NCBI GenBank assembly: GCA_024760545.1
Contig: CP060501.1
Coordinates: forward strand, 1,649,501-1,713,500
Reading direction: 5' to 3'
Length of the DNA: 64,000 nucleotides
Source: Nitrospira sp.
Lineage (GTDB): Bacteria > Nitrospirota > Nitrospiria > Nitrospirales > Nitrospiraceae
Shown: one piece after another, positions 62,611 to 64,000 of the stretch
Numbering within the stretch: position 1 is the stretch's first letter
How the letters are laid out: every line of letters begins with the position of its first letter
Position numbers and translations under genes: made by a program
The notes under the pieces: model-generated
What the model was told of the DNA's origin: nothing
What the model saw: only the letters and a program-made list of their open reading frames with translations
Database searches by the model: none

Positions 62611-62630
62611 TCATTACCACTTTCGCCCAC
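62601..62630 (-). promoter_or_regulatory. Three phased MraZ-like boxes at the rsmH start
   Basis: On the minus strand TGGGC-GAAAG, TGGTA-ATGAG and TGGGT-GAAAG follow each other with exact 10-bp phase. This matches the known MraZ target of TGGGN repeats spaced by 5 nt. The boxes begin about 3 bp after the predicted transcription start. Confidence 0.65.
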
Positions 62631-62639
62631 ACCTAGCGA

Positions 62640-62667
62640 AGTATACTCTCGCCTTTGTGGTTGTCAA
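62640..62667 (-). promoter_or_regulatory. Sigma-70-type promoter of the dcw cluster
   Basis: On the minus strand TTGACA (62662-62667) is followed after 16 bp by TATACT (62640-62645). Transcription should start near 62633. It drives rsmH-ftsL-ftsI and possibly the whole cluster. Confidence 0.75.
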
Positions 62668-62710
62668 CAGTATTTTCAGTAACTTAGAGAGTTCTCACAT
62701 GATTATATCG

Positions 62711-62739
62711 TTGACAAACCCAAAGTGATTTAGTAGAGT
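62711..62739 (+). promoter_or_regulatory. Candidate promoter of the transposase gene
   Basis: TTGACA (62711-62716) is followed after 17 bp by TAGAGT (62734-62739, four of six). It faces away from the dcw promoter, whose -35 lies 44 bp away. Confidence 0.55.
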
Positions 62740-62768
62740 ATCACTCATCACACGAAAGGGGTCAGAAA

Positions 62769-63647
62769 ATGAGTGAAAATCTATTGGTCGGCAAACATCT
62801 CAGCGATGAAAAAGCGGCCTATGATTACCTGGCGAAACTGCGCTGGCCGGAAGGTCCAAAGTGTGTGCATTGTGGCGCTGAAAAAGTCTACAAATTGAAC
62901 GTCGCAAATGTGAAGCGGACCGTCCTGAAGTGTGGCAAATGCCGCAAGCAATTCTCAGCGACAGTCGGAACAATCTTTGAGGATTCACATATCCCACTCA
63001 CCAAGTGGTTTATGGCGATGCAGTTGGTCTGCTCAAGCAAGAAAGGCATGAGCGCCCATCAACTCCACAGAATGCTTAAGGTGACGTACAAGAGCGCATG
63101 GTTCATGGAGCATCGTATCCGCTATATGATGACTCATTCGCCGTTCTCAGGAAAGCTGGGCGGCATTGTCGAAGCCGATGAAACGTACATTGGTGGCAAA
63201 GAGAAGCGTGCAACGGGCCGATCTAAGAAAACCGCTGTCTTTGCGCTTGTACAGCGACAAGGCCATGTTCGCTCATTCGTGGTACATCGTGTGACGAGCA
63301 AGAATCTGAGAGAGATTATCCGAGAGAATGTAACACCTGAAACACGGATGATGACCGATGAGTATCACGGCTATCGTGGGCTTAAGAAAGAATTTGCCAG
63401 CCATGAGACAGTTAACCACTCGCGTGGGCATTATGTGCGCGGAGAGGTTACGACAAATACTATTGAAGGCTATTTCAGCTTACTAAAGCGAGGATTGAAC
63501 GGGACTTATCATCACGTGTCGAAGCATCACCTGCATCGATACTTGGCCGAGTTTGATTTCCGCTACAACGCGAGAACTGAGGATGATGCGACCCGTGCGA
63601 TGATGGCCTTGAAAGGCGCTGAAGGTAAGCGCCTGATGTACAAATGA
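62769..63647 (+). CDS. IS1595-type transposase
   Basis: The 292-aa protein has the layout of IS1595/ISXO2 transposases: an N-terminal zinc ribbon (Cys32, Cys35, Cys55, Cys58) and a DDE-type catalytic domain with VEADETYIGG, MTDEYHGYRG and TNTIEGYFSLLKRG. An AAAGGGG site lies 8 bp before the ATG. The frame is intact. I could not pair convincing terminal inverted repeats. The element lies directly upstream of the dcw promoter. Confidence 0.9.
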   Translation: MSENLLVGKHLSDEKAAYDYLAKLRWPEGPKCVHCGAEKVYKLNVANVKRTVLKCGKCRKQFSATVGTIFEDSHIPLTKWFMAMQLVCSSKKGMSAHQLHRMLKVTYKSAWFMEHRIRYMMTHSPFSGKLGGIVEADETYIGGKEKRATGRSKKTAVFALVQRQGHVRSFVVHRVTSKNLREIIRENVTPETRMMTDEYHGYRGLKKEFASHETVNHSRGHYVRGEVTTNTIEGYFSLLKRGLNGTYHHVSKHHLHRYLAEFDFRYNARTEDDATRAMMALKGAEGKRLMYK

Positions 63648-63651
63648 CTCG

Positions 63652-63810
63652 TTAAGAGGCCTTCCGTGAAGACTTCGATGAAGACTTGGGCTTCAAACCT
63701 TTCTTGGTGACTCGCTTCGCAGGCAGCGGTACGGAAACGGCGAGCTTAAGAGCCTGCTCAAAGGTCATGGGATGCAGAGAGAGCGGCTTTTCCTTCGGCA
63801 TAAGGCCCAT
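63652..63810 (-). CDS. Small basic IS passenger protein
   Basis: A 52-aa frame starting at ATG 63810 (GGGGGTG just upstream) reads MGLMPKEKPLSLHPMTFEQA and continues with a Lys/Ser-rich basic tail. It is convergent with the transposase gene, with 4 bp between stop codons. I recall similar short proteins (MPKEKPLSLHPMTFEQAL style) beside IS1595-family transposases, so it is probably part of the element. Function unknown. Confidence 0.65.
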   Translation of the reverse strand: MGLMPKEKPLSLHPMTFEQALKLAVSVPLPAKRVTKKGLKPKSSSKSSRKAS

Positions 63811-64000
63811 TCTACACCCCCTTGCCAAACTTTAAAAACCATGTAATACTTAAACCACTTTCTCCCACTGTGGGGTCAGTGGTGGTTAAACACCCCGCTC
63901 TAGCATTACCGCTTGATCACGAATGGTAAGCTAGGGATTGGTCGTCGGATCGGGCCGCGTTCAGGGCGCGGCCTTTTCCTCAGCTTCCCTTTACTATCCA
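63811..64000. other. Right flank of the IS, no gene seen
   Basis: This stretch holds the passenger-gene promoter region and the terminator. AAAGTGGTTTA on the minus strand (63850-63860) resembles AAAGTGATTTA at 62722-62732 in opposite orientation, a possible pair of inner IS end sites. No other coding frame is seen. Confidence 0.35.
63953..63977 (+). terminator. Rho-independent terminator near window end
   Basis: GGCCGCG pairs with CGCGGCC (7 bp) around a 7-nt loop, followed by TTTTCC. It reads as a plus-strand terminator. No gene that would use it is visible in the preceding 140 bp, so it may serve the transposase transcript or an untranslated RNA. Confidence 0.6.

Noticed and set aside
62722-63860. 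AAAGTG(A/G)TTTA inverted pair as IS termini
   Set aside because: Only 11 bp match and the outer flanks do not pair, so I do not call the IS ends.
1-64000. CRISPR array, prophage, rRNA or tRNA genes
   Set aside because: No regularly spaced repeats, phage genes or tRNA cloverleaf were seen on reading either strand.

Overview
This 64-kb window looks like a chromosomal segment of a Nitrospira-type bacterium (phylum Nitrospirota). That is an inference. It rests on a five-gene 2-oxoacid:ferredoxin oxidoreductase operon of the kind used in the reductive TCA cycle, a stand-alone zinc protein of the MTHFR C-terminal type beside metF, several small zinc-ribbon proteins I recognise only as Nitrospira-like, and a 122-bp palindromic repeat of a style I recall from Nitrospira genomes. 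No nitrification gene and no tRNA or rRNA gene was seen. Most of the window is compact housekeeping DNA with overlapping operons.

Layout. 0.1-4 kb: mutM, a small dual-specificity phosphatase, two small hypothetical genes around the 122-bp repeat, an Rsm22-like methyltransferase and a small hypothetical gene. 4-8.3 kb: porB-porG-porD-porE-porA on the minus strand, with a promoter upstream and a clear terminator behind. 8.6-13.3 kb: a MetV-like zinc protein, queF, apaH and a DUF309 gene (plus), then folD-metF-panB (minus), a one-carbon and pantothenate operon. 13.5-15.2 kb: a secreted beta-propeller protein coupled to a zinc-finger protein. 15.3-24.3 kb: the rpsF-ssb-rpsR and yceD-rpmF-plsX-fabH-fabD-fabG-acpP-fabF-rnc-cyclophilin block for ribosome and fatty-acid synthesis. 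24.4-28.7 kb: an ImuB-like pseudo-polymerase plus DnaE2-type polymerase, preceded by a perfect 15-bp palindrome. 28.7-30.2 kb: a Fic AMP-transferase gene behind two equally spaced 31-bp palindromes, followed by a remnant of a second fic gene. The fic region is bracketed by near-copies of the 3' end of dnaE2. 30.3-39.4 kb (minus): pilC, pilS, pilR, ispE, prs, rplY, pth, ychF. 39.5-42.3 kb: pgsA, a small hypothetical gene, a serine hydrolase and divIVA. 42.3-62.6 kb (minus): the division and cell-wall (dcw) cluster rsmH-ftsL-ftsI-murE-murF-mraY-murD-ftsW-murG-murC-murB-ddl-ftsQ-ftsA-ftsZ, continued by pgeF, yggS, proC, yggT and divIVA. 62.7-63.8 kb: an IS1595-type transposase with a small convergent passenger gene.

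The dcw cluster starts from a good sigma-70 promoter whose start region holds three 10-bp-phased TGGGN-like boxes. This is the pattern bound by MraZ, yet no mraZ gene lies upstream; an insertion sequence sits there instead. The most distinctive accessory feature is the Fic locus with its tandem operator. The imuB-dnaE2 pair is a probable damage-inducible mutagenesis module. All functional calls come from reading motifs by eye. No database search or structure prediction was run.
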